DNA of 27,240 nucleotides from Candidatus Gastranaerophilales bacterium (GTDB lineage Bacteria > Cyanobacteriota > Vampirovibrionia > Gastranaerophilales > Gastranaerophilaceae), in contig CANQOM010000003.1 of assembly GCA_947625445.1 (NCBI GenBank), forward strand, positions 1 through 27,240. Reading direction: 5' to 3'. This document shows positions 1-7,806 of the stretch, one piece after another. A model generated the notes under the pieces. It saw nothing but the letters and a program-made list of their open reading frames with translations, was not told the DNA's origin and searched no databases. Position numbers and translations under genes: made by a program. How positions within the stretch are numbered: the first letter of the stretch is position 1; every line of letters begins with the position of its first letter.

Positions 1-10
1 AGGTTTTATT

Positions 11-1324
11 ATGAATACTTCTAATTATATTGCTATTATTGCTGATGATTTAACAGGTGCTAATGATACGGCATTGCAATTTTTTATAAGAGGGTGTAAA
101 ACTCAAGTTGCCTTTGGTGAAGATATTTCGCTTGATGAAAATTTGAATACCGAAGTTTTTGCAATGTCAACACAGACAAGAAATGTCATACCTGAAATTG
201 CTTTAGAACGTGTATGTTCAATATCAGATAATATTCTTAAAAAATATGCCTTTGAATACATATATAAAAAGATAGATTCTGTATTAAGAGGGAACATTGC
301 TATAGAAGTATTGACGTTAGTAGAAACATTAGAATATGATTGTGCATTAATTTTTCCTGCTTTTCCAAACGAAGGAAGAACAACAATAGGTGGATATCAT
401 TTGGTAAAGGGTATTCCGCTTCAAAGAACTGAAGTATCAAGAGATCCTGCTTGCCCGATTTTAGAATCAAATATATTAAATCTTTTAAAATCTCAATTGG
501 CGGAAGATGTTGCTGATATAATTGATTTAATTAGTTTAGATACCGTAATGAAGGGTGCAGGGCCAATATTAACTAAATTAAATGATTTAATATCAAAAGG
601 GAAAAAATTAATAGTTGCAGATGCAGTATCTACAACTGATGTAGAACAAATTGCACTTGCCATGTCAAAGAGCGGCTATAAGATATTACCTGCAGGCTCT
701 GCAGGTGCAGCACAGGCACTTAGTAAAATTTGGCATCCGGGGTTGGATAATGAATCTGAAAATTCTAATTATATTCAACTTCCCGAGCTTCCTAAGTTAA
801 TTGTTTCCGGTAGTTCTACAGATTTAACCGCATCTCAAATTAAAAGACTTAAAGAAAATGATGATATTGAAAATACTTATTTTATTGCAATAAAGCCCGA
901 AAATATATTCTCTAATGATTATGAAGAAATCGCAGAGCGGATTATAAACAACTTAGTTAAAGATAATACGGTTATTATTCATTCTTCAAAATTAATAGAA
1001 AATACTGAAGAATTATCTTCTTTATTAATTGAAAATGAATTAACAAAAGAGATTTTTATATCAAAAATATGTGATTATCTTGCTGCTATTACAAGAAGTG
1101 TATTAGCTAAAAAAGAAGCAATACTTATTACTGTTGGTGGTGAAACGTCATATAAATGTTTGAGAGCATTAGGTGGTAAGAATTTGCAAATTATAGATAC
1201 TGTTGCACCCGCAATTCCTCTTGGCATTGACCATAAAGGAAGGTATATTGTTACCAAATCCGGTAATCTTGGCACTCAAAATACTTTAATAGATATAATT
1301 AAATATTTCAAACAAGGAATATAA
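11..1324 (+). CDS. Four-carbon acid sugar kinase (DUF1537; OtnK/DtnK type)
   Basis: A 437-aa cytoplasmic kinase of the DUF1537 family, which phosphorylates four-carbon sugar acids such as D-threonate or D-erythronate at O4 using ATP. The N-terminal signature ADDLTGANDTA (residues 11-21) is the substrate-binding edge of the first domain. The C-terminal nucleotide-binding part shows VGGET (residues 375-379) and KSGNLG (416-421), both typical of the family. Length is normal. The ATG at 11 is preceded by AGG. The stop overlaps the ATG of the downstream PdxA-family gene by one base, so the two are co-translated. This pairing is a known arrangement for threonate/erythronate catabolism (kinase, then 4-phosphate dehydrogenase, giving dihydroxyacetone phosphate and CO2). 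The family is certain; the exact substrate cannot be read from the sequence. The promoter and any upstream operon members lie outside the window. Confidence 0.9.
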   Translation: MNTSNYIAIIADDLTGANDTALQFFIRGCKTQVAFGEDISLDENLNTEVFAMSTQTRNVIPEIALERVCSISDNILKKYAFEYIYKKIDSVLRGNIAIEVLTLVETLEYDCALIFPAFPNEGRTTIGGYHLVKGIPLQRTEVSRDPACPILESNILNLLKSQLAEDVADIIDLISLDTVMKGAGPILTKLNDLISKGKKLIVADAVSTTDVEQIALAMSKSGYKILPAGSAGAAQALSKIWHPGLDNESENSNYIQLPELPKLIVSGSSTDLTASQIKRLKENDDIENTYFIAIKPENIFSNDYEEIAERIINNLVKDNTVIIHSSKLIENTEELSSLLIENELTKEIFISKICDYLAAITRSVLAKKEAILITVGGETSYKCLRALGGKNLQIIDTVAPAIPLGIDHKGRYIVTKSGNLGTQNTLIDIIKYFKQGI

Positions 1325-2262
1325 TGAAAAAAATAGGGATTACACTGGGTGATCCAAACGGAATATCACCTGAAATAATAATAAAAGCACTTAATATTCT
1401 TGATATACCTGTTGATAATATTTTACTTATTGCAAATAAAAGAATATTTGAAGAATATGAAAACAGATATAATTTAATATTAGAAAAAAAATATAATATT
1501 ATAGAGGTAGAATACAAATCAAGTCAAATACATCCCGGAGAACAGACTTCGCAAGCAGGTGATTTTTCATATAATTGTTTGGTTAAAGCTTGTGAATTGG
1601 TTAAAAATAAACAAATAGATAGTATTGTTACTGCCCCAATATCAAAATATTCAATGCATTTGGCGGGATATGATTTTTCGGGTCAGACAGAGATTTTAGA
1701 ACATTTTCTTTCAAGAGATAATCAAAAAGCTGAAATGCTATTTGTTTGTGGTAATTTTTCAGTATTTCTTTTAACAAGGCATGAAGCACTTAAAAATGTA
1801 CCTGCATTAATAAAGAAAGAATATATAGAAGAAAAAGTTCAACGACTTAATTATGCTTTAAAAAATCAGTTGGGAAATAAAAATCCTAAGTTTTCAATAT
1901 GTGCTTTAAATCCGCATGCCGGAGAAAACGGTATTTTTGGAGATGAAGAGATAAAAGAAATTATTCCGGCAGTTAAATTTTTAACTGATAACGGAATAAA
2001 TATAAAAGGACCTTTTCCTTCAGATACTCTTTTTACGAATATTAATGACAAAAACAGATATGATTGTTATATAGCGTTATATCATGATCAAGGTTTAATA
2101 CCGATAAAATTAACACAACGTAATAATTGTGTTAATGTAACAATCGGACTTGATGTAATAAGGACTTCGCCTGCACATGGCACTGCTTTTGATATTGCGG
2201 GACTAAATATTGCCAATCCGGATAGTATGATAAATGCTATTAAATTGGCTTTAAAATATTAA
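1324..2262 (+). CDS. pdxA: PdxA-family 4-phospho-sugar-acid dehydrogenase (PdxA2-like)
   Basis: A 312-aa NAD-dependent, metal-dependent oxidative decarboxylase of the PdxA family. Visible signatures are ITLGDPNGISPEI near the N-terminus, the three His-containing segments TRHEAL, NPHAGENG and YHDQGLIPIK that supply metal ligands in the family, and the C-terminal TSPAHGTAFDIAG. It is slightly shorter than classical PdxA (about 330 aa). Translation is coupled to the DUF1537 kinase (TAATG overlap). Members beside such a kinase are usually PdxA2, which oxidises 4-phospho-D-threonate or -erythronate, rather than the pyridoxal-phosphate enzyme that acts on 4-phosphohydroxy-L-threonine. I infer the PdxA2 role from context. 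A true or dual vitamin B6 role is not excluded, since no other pdx gene is visible here. Confidence 0.88.
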   Translation: MKKIGITLGDPNGISPEIIIKALNILDIPVDNILLIANKRIFEEYENRYNLILEKKYNIIEVEYKSSQIHPGEQTSQAGDFSYNCLVKACELVKNKQIDSIVTAPISKYSMHLAGYDFSGQTEILEHFLSRDNQKAEMLFVCGNFSVFLLTRHEALKNVPALIKKEYIEEKVQRLNYALKNQLGNKNPKFSICALNPHAGENGIFGDEEIKEIIPAVKFLTDNGINIKGPFPSDTLFTNINDKNRYDCYIALYHDQGLIPIKLTQRNNCVNVTIGLDVIRTSPAHGTAFDIAGLNIANPDSMINAIKLALKY

Positions 2263-2289
2263 TTTTTGTAGTTATCGTTAAACAAATTA

Positions 2290-2317
2290 TTGCATTTTAT
2301 TTTTGAAATGTTATTAT
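2290..2317 (+). promoter_or_regulatory. rpsO promoter
   Basis: A -35 TTGCAT (2290-2295), a 16-bp spacer and a -10 TATTAT (2312-2317). Predicted transcription start is near 2324, leaving a leader of about 50 nt. The leader holds a small stem GACTT (2332-2336) / AAGTC (2348-2352) with an 11-nt loop. S15 is autoregulated through its leader in many bacteria, but nothing here proves that. Confidence 0.55.
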
Positions 2318-2375
2318 CTGATTATTGTAAAGACTTACCCACCGAAAAAGTCACAAAATTAAAAAGGAAGCAAAA

Positions 2376-2651
2376 ATGGCAATTAATTTAAAAAACAAAT
2401 CAAAAATTATAGAAAAATACGGTAAAAATGCTAAAGATACAGGAAGTGTTCAATCACAAGCAGCTCTTCTTTCAGAAAAAATTTCTGAATTAACAGAACA
2501 TTTAAAATCTAACCCAAAAGATTTTCAGGGAAGACGAGGTCTTTTAATGATGGTAGGCAGAAGAAAAAGACTTTTATCATACTTAAAAGAGAAAAACCTT
2601 GATGATTACAGAAAATTAATTAAAGCATTAAATATAAGAGAAACAAAATAA
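2376..2651 (+). CDS. rpsO: Ribosomal protein S15
   Basis: A 91-aa protein with the family's usual length and the typical central and C-terminal blocks: DTGS followed by QAALLSEKISELTEHLK, then RRGLLMMVGRRKRLLSYL and a final helix. S15 binds the central domain of 16S rRNA early in 30S assembly. The ATG at 2376 follows AAGGAAG at good spacing. The gene is monocistronic, with its own promoter upstream and an intrinsic terminator immediately after the stop. It is not next to pnp, a frequent neighbour elsewhere. Confidence 0.97.
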   Translation: MAINLKNKSKIIEKYGKNAKDTGSVQSQAALLSEKISELTEHLKSNPKDFQGRRGLLMMVGRRKRLLSYLKEKNLDDYRKLIKALNIRETK

Positions 2652-2684
2652 AAATTAAAACCGCTTAGGCGGTTTTAATTTTTT
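2651..2684. terminator. Bidirectional intrinsic terminator between rpsO and the fumarase gene
   Basis: Perfect stem ATTAAAACCGC (2654-2664), loop TTAG, GCGGTTTTAAT (2669-2679). It is flanked by A's on the left and a T-run on the right, so it can end transcripts from both strands. It lies between the convergent stops of rpsO (2651) and the fumarase gene (2698). Confidence 0.9.
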
Positions 2685-2697
2685 ATTATAAACAATA

Positions 2698-4074
2698 TTA
2701 AAATTCAACTTTTACCGGTAATTTTTCAATGTATAATTTATAGATAGCTTCCGGACCTAAATCTTCAAAAGCAATTACTTCTTTAAATTTAACTTTTTGA
2801 GCTAAAAGAGCTGCAATACCTCCAATAACACTAAAATATTTTCCATTTAGTTTTTTTATTATTTTTTCTGTTTCTAAAGACCTTTCACCTTTTCCTATAG
2901 TGGCAATTATTCCGTTTTCATAGAATTTTTCAGCATATTTATCCATTCTTGAAGCGGTTGTAGGTCCTATTGAGCCTATTATTTCGCCTTCTTTTTCCGG
3001 TGCAGGACCCGCATAAAATATTATTTTATCTTTTAAATTAATAGGAAGAGCCTTGTTTTGTTCCATTAAATCTGTTAAGCGTTTATGTGCCATATCTCTT
3101 GCTACATATATTTCTCCCGTTAGAAGTATTGTTTCTCCTGATTTTAGGTTAATAATTTCATTTTTGTTTTGTGTTTTTATTTCTTTAAGATTTTTGTTAT
3201 CTTCATTTAAGTCTATAAAATTAGGTTTTTGATGAAGATATGTTATATTATTTTCTTTTATTATACATTCTGATATTCTGTCTGAGTGGCAATTGACAGA
3301 TATTGATATCGGCATACAAGCAATGTGAGTTGAAGTGGTTGTGAGTTTAATATCTAATACATAGTTTTTTAAATTTAAGAAATTTTTATTTATTTTATTT
3401 TTAATTTTATTTGCAAGAGTTATTTCATTATCAGAAAAATCTGTTTTAAAAAATACCTCTTTTGCTATAATAGCACTTTTTTCAGATGTTGCACCAATGG
3501 CAATTCCTATAAACATAGGAGGACATGCACTTGTGCCTGTTTTAATAATCATGTCAGAAATAGCTTTAACTACTTCATCTTCGGAAGAAGACGGAAGCAT
3601 CATAATTAATCCGGTTTTATTTTCAGAACCTGCTCCTTTTATTAATACTTTTAATCTTACTTCATTTTCTTTTATAAATTTAGTATGAATAATAACGGGT
3701 GTATTTGTTTTTGTATTTGTTCTGTCAAACAGTGCATTTTTTACCGTTGATTTTCTGAAAAAATTTTCACTGTAACATTTTTCTACTGCAGAATTTATTT
3801 CATCTTCTATAAAATTCCCCGTTAAATTTATGTTTTGACCTATTTCAACGAAAACTATTACTTGACCTGAATCTTGACATAAGGGCAATTTTTTTTCATA
3901 GGCTATTTTGGCATTTATCAAAATATTTTTTAATATATATTTTTCATATCCGTCTTCACAATAATTATATGCATTTAAAATTTTGGAATAAATTCTGTTA
4001 TCTAAACAAATATTTGCTTCATAACATAATTTATATATTGCTTCATTAATAGTTTTTGTTGAAATTTCAATCAT
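2698..4074 (-). CDS. Class I (Fe-S) fumarate hydratase, alpha and beta domains fused
   Basis: A 458-aa one-chain class I hydro-lyase, fumarate to malate, depending on a [4Fe-4S] cluster. The N-terminal half (about 1-270) is the alpha domain with the three expected cluster cysteines: C66 in PLCQDSGQ, C184 in GTSACPP, and C262 in SVNCHSDR. The C-terminal half (from about 290) is the beta domain with TGEIYVARDMAHKR, YAGPAP and SIGPTTASRMD. In many bacteria and archaea the two halves are separate proteins; here they are fused in a form about 90 residues shorter than E. coli FumA. L-tartrate dehydratase is a close relative and cannot be ruled out. The start has no Shine-Dalgarno sequence, and a -10-like box ends 6 nt upstream, so the mRNA may be leaderless. 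Confidence 0.88.
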   Translation of the reverse strand: MIEISTKTINEAIYKLCYEANICLDNRIYSKILNAYNYCEDGYEKYILKNILINAKIAYEKKLPLCQDSGQVIVFVEIGQNINLTGNFIEDEINSAVEKCYSENFFRKSTVKNALFDRTNTKTNTPVIIHTKFIKENEVRLKVLIKGAGSENKTGLIMMLPSSSEDEVVKAISDMIIKTGTSACPPMFIGIAIGATSEKSAIIAKEVFFKTDFSDNEITLANKIKNKINKNFLNLKNYVLDIKLTTTSTHIACMPISISVNCHSDRISECIIKENNITYLHQKPNFIDLNEDNKNLKEIKTQNKNEIINLKSGETILLTGEIYVARDMAHKRLTDLMEQNKALPINLKDKIIFYAGPAPEKEGEIIGSIGPTTASRMDKYAEKFYENGIIATIGKGERSLETEKIIKKLNGKYFSVIGGIAALLAQKVKFKEVIAFEDLGPEAIYKLYIEKLPVKVEF

Positions 4075-4080
4075 AATTTA

Positions 4081-4109
4081 ATGATATAATTTTACATTAA
4101 TTATGTAAA
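4081..4109 (-). promoter_or_regulatory. Fumarase-gene promoter
   Basis: Read on the minus strand: -35 TTTACA (4109-4104), 17-bp spacer, -10 TATCAT (4086-4081). Only six bases separate the -10 box from the ATG at 4074, so transcription is predicted to start on or next to the A of ATG. The -35 box is one arm of an inverted repeat whose other arm is the -35 box of rsmE. Confidence 0.5.
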
Positions 4110-4120
4110 GCATGTATAAT
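4091..4120 (+). promoter_or_regulatory. rsmE: rsmE operon promoter
   Basis: -35 TTTACA (4091-4096), 18-bp spacer, consensus -10 TATAAT (4115-4120). The leader to the ATG at 4138 is only about ten bases and contains AGAGG. The TTTACAT/ATGTAAA inverted repeat (4091-4097 and 4103-4109) spans this -35 box and that of the divergent fumarase promoter. Confidence 0.65.
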
Positions 4121-4137
4121 GGAAAAGAGGTTATATT

Positions 4138-4866
4138 ATGCCGCAATTTTTAATAAAATCAGAGTGTATAAACGAAAAAACAATTAAAATTGAAGATAAA
4201 GATTTATATAAGCACATAATAAAAGTTATGCGCAAAAGAAAAGGTGAATCGCTTAAATTTCTTGATGAAAATGAAATTCAATATGAAACTGTTATAAAAG
4301 ATATTAATACTGATTATTTTTTGTGTAGTGTAAAAAAAGAATATAAATCCGAAAGAAAATTAGACATTCAACTGTATGCGGCAATAAGTGTATTAAATTC
4401 TGATGCGCAAATTAGTTCAATACAGAAGGCAACAGAGCTTGGTGTGAAAGGTATTATACCTTTATATACTGATAATTGTTCGGTTAAAGAATCGGTCATA
4501 AAAAATAAAATAGACAAATGGAAAAAGATTGTTCTTGAATCGGTTAAACAGTGTGAAAGAGCTGATATACCAAAAGTTTTTAATATGGCATATTTAAAGG
4601 ATATTCTTAAGTTTGAACAAATTATTATTTTTGCTGAAAGTCATTGTGATATAGATTTTTTTGATTACATCAAAGAGAATAAAATAGATAAAGCAAAAAC
4701 AATTTTGGTTGTAATAGGTCCTGAGGGCGGATTTTCACAAGAAGAATTTCAGTTTTTTAAAGAAAATAATTTACCATTAATAACTTTAGGTAAATTAATT
4801 TATAGAGCTGATACAGCTCTTGTTGCTGCTTTAACGTCGGTTTTAAATGGTATTAATCATGGATAA
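4138..4866 (+). CDS. rsmE: 16S rRNA (uracil-1498-N3)-methyltransferase RsmE
   Basis: A 242-aa SPOUT-superfamily methyltransferase that uses S-adenosylmethionine to methylate U1498 in helix 44 of 16S rRNA. An N-terminal PUA-like RNA-binding part (about 1-70) contains HIIKVMRKRKGE. The C-terminal knotted catalytic part contains SSIQKATELGVKGIIPL, IGPEGGFSQEE (about 190-200) and LGKLIYRADTA (about 216-226), which replaces the usual LG-x-x-ILR-x-ETA. Length is normal for the family. The start is supported by AGAGG seven bases upstream. Its 3' end overlaps the next gene by 20 bp (or 8 bp if the second ATG is used), so the two form an operon. Confidence 0.95.
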   Translation: MPQFLIKSECINEKTIKIEDKDLYKHIIKVMRKRKGESLKFLDENEIQYETVIKDINTDYFLCSVKKEYKSERKLDIQLYAAISVLNSDAQISSIQKATELGVKGIIPLYTDNCSVKESVIKNKIDKWKKIVLESVKQCERADIPKVFNMAYLKDILKFEQIIIFAESHCDIDFFDYIKENKIDKAKTILVVIGPEGGFSQEEFQFFKENNLPLITLGKLIYRADTALVAALTSVLNGINHG

Positions 4867-6268
4867 ATATATTGAACAAATTGAGAATGATAATGTTATA
4901 AAACAAATTATGCCATTTATTAACGGCGTTCATGCTTATGTTGTAGGCGGGTTTTTACGTGATATTCTTATGGATAAGACTTCTTTTGATAGAGATTTAA
5001 TTATTTGTTGTGACGATATTAGACAATTTGCATATAATCTTTCAATTGAACTTAATGCACATTTTATAGAACTTGATAATATTAATAAAATATACCGTAT
5101 TGTATTAAATGATAAAGAGAATTATATTGATATAACTTCTCCTGTTGAAAATAATTTTGAAAAAGATATTTTAAGACGAGATTTAACAATAAATGCTATT
5201 TCTTATGATTTGAATAATCATAAATTTATTGATTTAACAGGTGGAATAGAGGATATAAAAAATAAAAAAATAAAAGGAATCAGTAAAAAAAATTTTGAAG
5301 AGGATTCTTTAAGAATATTGAGAATATACAGATTTTATTCAATGACCGGTTTTGAAATAGATACCTCTTTGATTGGAATAACAAAAGAATTATTAACAAG
5401 AATAAATGAACCTGCAAAAGAACGTATAAATACTGAACTAATAAAATTGTTTGAAGGAAAATATACTGACCTTGCCTTGCTAAAAATGGATGAAACAGGG
5501 TTATTGGAAGAGTTATTCCCAATATATAAAGAGGTGAAAAAAATCCCTTCTAATTCTCATCATCACTTAGATTTATTACATCATTTAATAGAAACCGTAC
5601 GTCAAATTCAAATTATATATGAAAATTCAGCTTCTGAAATAAAAGATTATCTTAATTCAAGAAGATTTGGCGGAGTAAAAGAAATCGGATTTTTAAAACT
5701 TGCCGCCTTTTTACATGATATCGGTAAACCGTCATGTTGGACTATAGAAGAAGAAACAGGCAGACATAGATTTATTAAACATGATGAAATAGGTTCTAAA
5801 CTTGTTATTCCTATTTTGAAAGATTTGAAATTTTCAAAAAAACAAATTGATTATATTAAAACACTTATAAAATATCATATATATCCTTCAAGTATGGTGT
5901 CAGCCCCTGATGTTAGTGATAAAGCGTTTATAAAGTTTTATAGAAAGATGGATGGTGTTGTAATTGATGTAATATTACTTGCTATGGCTGACAGACTTTC
6001 GGCAAGAGGTGAAAAAGTTTCTCAAAAAATGATTGATGATAATATCAATAATCTTAAAACCCTTTTAAATAACTATTTTACTATAAGAAAAGATATTAAA
6101 CCATTAGAAAAACTTCTTGACGGCAGAGATATTATGGAATTACTTAATATCGAACAAGGTCCGTTATTGGGTGTAATAATAAATGAATTAAAAGAAGCTC
6201 AAATTTCAGGGGATGTTAATACAAAATTAGAAGCAAAAAATTTTATATTGAATAAATATAAAAAGTAA
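4847..6268 (+). CDS. CCA tRNA nucleotidyltransferase / poly(A) polymerase family protein with HD domain
   Basis: A 473-aa class II nucleotidyltransferase. The head domain shows VGGFLRD (about 33-39) and the metal-binding FDRDLII (D-x-D, about 47-53), followed by RRDLTINAIS and DLTGGIEDIKNK. The neck has LRILRIYRF, and a C-terminal HD phosphohydrolase-like domain shows FLHDIGKP (H and D near 290). Such proteins add or repair the 3'-CCA of tRNA, or add poly(A) or C/A parts when the work is split between two enzymes, as in deep-branching bacteria and cyanobacteria. The sequence does not tell which. Two in-frame ATGs exist (4847 and 4859), both inside the end of rsmE, and neither has a clear ribosome site. 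Length matches HD-containing members. It is probably translated by coupling to rsmE. Confidence 0.88.
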   Translation: MVLIMDKYIEQIENDNVIKQIMPFINGVHAYVVGGFLRDILMDKTSFDRDLIICCDDIRQFAYNLSIELNAHFIELDNINKIYRIVLNDKENYIDITSPVENNFEKDILRRDLTINAISYDLNNHKFIDLTGGIEDIKNKKIKGISKKNFEEDSLRILRIYRFYSMTGFEIDTSLIGITKELLTRINEPAKERINTELIKLFEGKYTDLALLKMDETGLLEELFPIYKEVKKIPSNSHHHLDLLHHLIETVRQIQIIYENSASEIKDYLNSRRFGGVKEIGFLKLAAFLHDIGKPSCWTIEEETGRHRFIKHDEIGSKLVIPILKDLKFSKKQIDYIKTLIKYHIYPSSMVSAPDVSDKAFIKFYRKMDGVVIDVILLAMADRLSARGEKVSQKMIDDNINNLKTLLNNYFTIRKDIKPLEKLLDGRDIMELLNIEQGPLLGVIINELKEAQISGDVNTKLEAKNFILNKYKK

Positions 6269-6305
6269 ACTTGTGTTATGCAGAATTATTTTCTGTCTTG
6301 TTAAA

Positions 6306-6358
6306 TTTATTTATATCTATTATGCTGAACTTGTTTTAGCATCTCAATGTTTTTGAAT
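6306..6358 (+). repeat. 53-bp direct repeat, copy 1 (palindromic core)
   Basis: Begins TTTATTTATATCT and contains the hairpin TGCTGAA-CTTGT-TTTAGCA followed by TCTCA. It matches a second copy 224 bp downstream at 43 of 53 positions by hand count, with no gaps. The core resembles the short 'TGAACTTGTTTCAGCA' palindromes seen in the intergenic DNA of many bacteria. Confidence 0.7.
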
Positions 6359-6368
6359 ATGTAAAGAA

Positions 6369-6519
6369 TAAAAAAAAATGAAATATCAAACCTGATATTA
6401 CGCTTTATGCTTCTCTAACTTCGGCAGGAACTCGCTAAGCGACGCTCGTTTTGATATTGCCTTAGTAAGAGAACCTATAAAGCTACATATATGGTTTTCA
6501 ATTTCATTTTATTTTTTTA
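6369..6519. repeat. Large imperfect inverted repeat / structured element in the convergent spacer
   Basis: The left arm (about 6369-6416) and right arm (about 6466-6519) are largely complementary. AAAAATGAAAT pairs with ATTTCATTTT, GCTTTAT (6402-6408) with ATAAAGC (about 6476-6482), and TTCTCT (6411-6416) with AGAGAA. The tip is GC-richer, with CGCTAAGCG and GGCA...TGCC. The right arm ends in a T-rich run. It lies 3' of both flanking genes, so it could be a bidirectional terminator, a MITE-like element, or a structured RNA. No open reading frame is convincing. Confidence 0.6.
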
Positions 6520-6529
6520 TCATGCTGAC

Positions 6530-6582
6530 TTTATTTATATCTGTAATTCTGAATTTGTTTCAGCAGCTCATCGTTTCAGAAT
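6530..6582 (+). repeat. 53-bp direct repeat, copy 2 (palindromic core)
   Basis: Same layout as the copy at 6306: TTTATTTATATCT, then CTGAA-TTTG-TTTCAG and CTCA. The two copies bracket the large imperfect hairpin. Together with that element they account for most of the 351-bp gene-free interval 6269-6619. Confidence 0.7.
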
Positions 6583-6619
6583 TGCTCAATCATAACATTT
6601 TATATAAATTCACGTTTAA

Positions 6620-7789
6620 TTACAGATTAAATCTGAATAATGGTTTTACAGGTTCTACTAAACATTCATCAAAATCTTTTGGTCCTATACCTCCGGGACA
6701 ACGAGCTTCAGGCATGCCTTGACTTCTTGAACGATAGCCTGTGCAATAATTTGATAACATAGTAGTATTTCCTGCCTGACAGAATTTATACCTGTATGAA
6801 CCAACGTTGCCTGCAGGTTGTCCACTGCTATTACTATTTAATAATGCTTCTATTGTAAAAGCACATTGTCGTTTTCCATCTTCATACATACACATTCTGT
6901 TAGCATTAGTGCCTCTACCCGATGAATAGTTATATCCTATTGCTCTTGAATTTAAATAATTAACATATTTATTACCGTCTCTTACATTATTTCCCGCAGC
7001 TCCTATAGGGAAAACATCACCTGTATCAAGAACTAAAAATGTTATAATATCTGGTAAAAATTGTCTGTTATTGTCACTTGTTTCATTGTGTCTTGGGCTT
7101 AATACATTAGGACCTCTTTTGCCGTTAAGGTCAATAGCTATAAGCCTGAAACCAAAATCTTCTGATACATGATTATCAAAGTGTCTTCTTGAAATGTACC
7201 ACCTTTGTCCGTTTGTGGTTACAAAATTATAATTATCAGGATTAAATGAGGTTATATATGGTACGGCATAACCGTCAATTGATGCTTCTGTTATCCCTAC
7301 ATCCTGTAAATCATTTATTGCACAATTATTTCTACCGGATGTATTTGCTATATAAGTTAAACGTTTACAAAAATTAAAATCATTATCATTTTCAGGAAAA
7401 GATCTGTCTGGATGTGAAGGATTACAATATACTATTCCATTGTTGCTTTGAATACCCTCTCCTGATTGTCCTTCATAAGAACAACCTTCTAAATAATCAT
7501 TGCTGCATGATAAAGCGCCTCTAAAATCAGGTTTTATAATGCCCTTACTCCAAGTTCCACCTGAATAACTGCATTTATCTATCCAAAAATTATTTCTGTT
7601 TCGATTTTCTATTGAATCAGATAAACGCATTACTTGTGCCATAGTTTTTACTGAGTTAAATGCATAGTATGTTAATGATGTATATGAAGCAACTGCAGTT
7701 TTAATTGATGGTATGGCAGCACCTAATATTATTCCTATTATTGCTAAACAAATCATTAATTCTATTAATGTAAAACTCTTTTTTTTCAT
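6620..7789 (-). CDS. Pilin-like / type II secretion pseudopilin-like protein, paralogue 2
   Basis: A 389-aa protein with a class III (prepilin) signal: a short basic leader MKKKS, then FTLIELMICLAIIGIILGAA, a hydrophobic stretch with Glu at +5. It should be processed by a prepilin peptidase and anchored in the inner membrane, or assembled into a pilus-like fibre. Position -1 is Ser rather than the usual Gly. The long C-terminal domain is Cys-rich and contains NGQRWYISRR, GFRLIAIDLNGKRGPNVLSP and FPIGAAGNN, ending EPVKPLFRFNL. The D-x-N-G-x-x-G-P-N block may be a metal-binding loop (inference). It lies 17 bp after the paralogue at 7807, with AGGA before the ATG. It is much larger than ordinary type IV pilins (about 150 aa), so a minor or adhesive pilin is more likely than a major subunit. 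Confidence 0.82.
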   Translation of the reverse strand: MKKKSFTLIELMICLAIIGIILGAAIPSIKTAVASYTSLTYYAFNSVKTMAQVMRLSDSIENRNRNNFWIDKCSYSGGTWSKGIIKPDFRGALSCSNDYLEGCSYEGQSGEGIQSNNGIVYCNPSHPDRSFPENDNDFNFCKRLTYIANTSGRNNCAINDLQDVGITEASIDGYAVPYITSFNPDNYNFVTTNGQRWYISRRHFDNHVSEDFGFRLIAIDLNGKRGPNVLSPRHNETSDNNRQFLPDIITFLVLDTGDVFPIGAAGNNVRDGNKYVNYLNSRAIGYNYSSGRGTNANRMCMYEDGKRQCAFTIEALLNSNSSGQPAGNVGSYRYKFCQAGNTTMLSNYCTGYRSRSQGMPEARCPGGIGPKDFDECLVEPVKPLFRFNL

Positions 7790-7806
7790 ATAAAATCCTA
7801 TTTTTA

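Noticed and set aside
6522..6722. 66-codon plus-strand frame at the end of the convergent spacer
   Set aside because: Half of it is antisense to the pilin-like gene, and the rest is the second direct repeat; no family resemblance.
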